Assembly (NCBI GenBank): GCA_021799715.1
Contig: JAJYZY010000111.1
Coordinates: 1 to 8,072, forward strand
Direction: 5' to 3'
Length of the DNA: 8,072 bases
Source: Planctomycetota bacterium
GTDB lineage: Bacteria; Planctomycetota; Phycisphaerae; WQYP01
Made by a program: the position numbers and the translations under genes. The notes under the pieces were generated by a model that saw only the letters and a list, made by a program, of their open reading frames with translations, ran no database searches and was not told the origin of the DNA. Positions 8,029 to 8,072 of this stretch are shown here, one piece after another. Positions within the stretch are counted from its first letter, which is position 1. The number at the start of each line of letters is the position of its first letter.

Positions 8029-8072
8029 ACATCGATACTCCCGCGGTGTGGCGGCCCGGCGCAGGCGCAGGG

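Overview
The window reads as moderately GC-rich bacterial chromosome. My best guess at the source is a Planctomycetota or PVC-type bacterium. This rests on the loose gene spacing, the weak or absent Shine-Dalgarno signals on some genes, an ArsR-methyltransferase fusion next to a short-type S-adenosylhomocysteinase, and a three-gene sugar ABC transporter without its own ATPase. No marker gene in the window proves it.

Layout. (1) 1-729, minus strand: the N-terminal three quarters of a type I mannose-6-phosphate isomerase (manA), cut by the left window edge. (2) 993-3322, plus strand: a two-gene methyl-cycle unit. It holds an ArsR-type DNA-binding domain fused to a class I SAM-dependent methyltransferase domain, followed after 26 bases by ahcY. 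A sigma70-like promoter sits so close to the first gene that its mRNA should be almost leaderless. A textbook terminator (3367-3400) closes the unit. (3) 3401-4581: about 1.2 kb without a convincing protein gene. Its left half holds degenerate intergenic repeats and scattered hairpins. Its right half (about 3995-4463) is densely structured and ends in its own intrinsic terminator. (4) 4582-7916, plus strand: a sugar ABC importer operon (solute-binding protein, MalF-type permease, MalG-type permease). (5) 7917-8072: a possible weak terminator hairpin, then two exact copies of a 16-base sequence that look like the end of an insertion element running off the right edge.

How the genes fit together. 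The ArsR-methyltransferase protein probably senses SAM or SAH and controls ahcY, which removes SAH made by methyltransferases. The ABC operon imports a sugar or oligosaccharide, presumably using a shared ATPase encoded elsewhere. manA would link mannose 6-phosphate to glycolysis, but nothing here ties it directly to the transporter.

The most unusual item is the noncoding stretch ahead of the transporter. At 4057-4163 the sequence folds into a perfect three-way junction: a compound closing stem and two hairpins with no unpaired base at the junction. Its three G-U pairs work only on the plus strand, the same strand as the terminator at 4418-4463. I do not recognise it as a known RNA family and propose it as an undescribed structured RNA.
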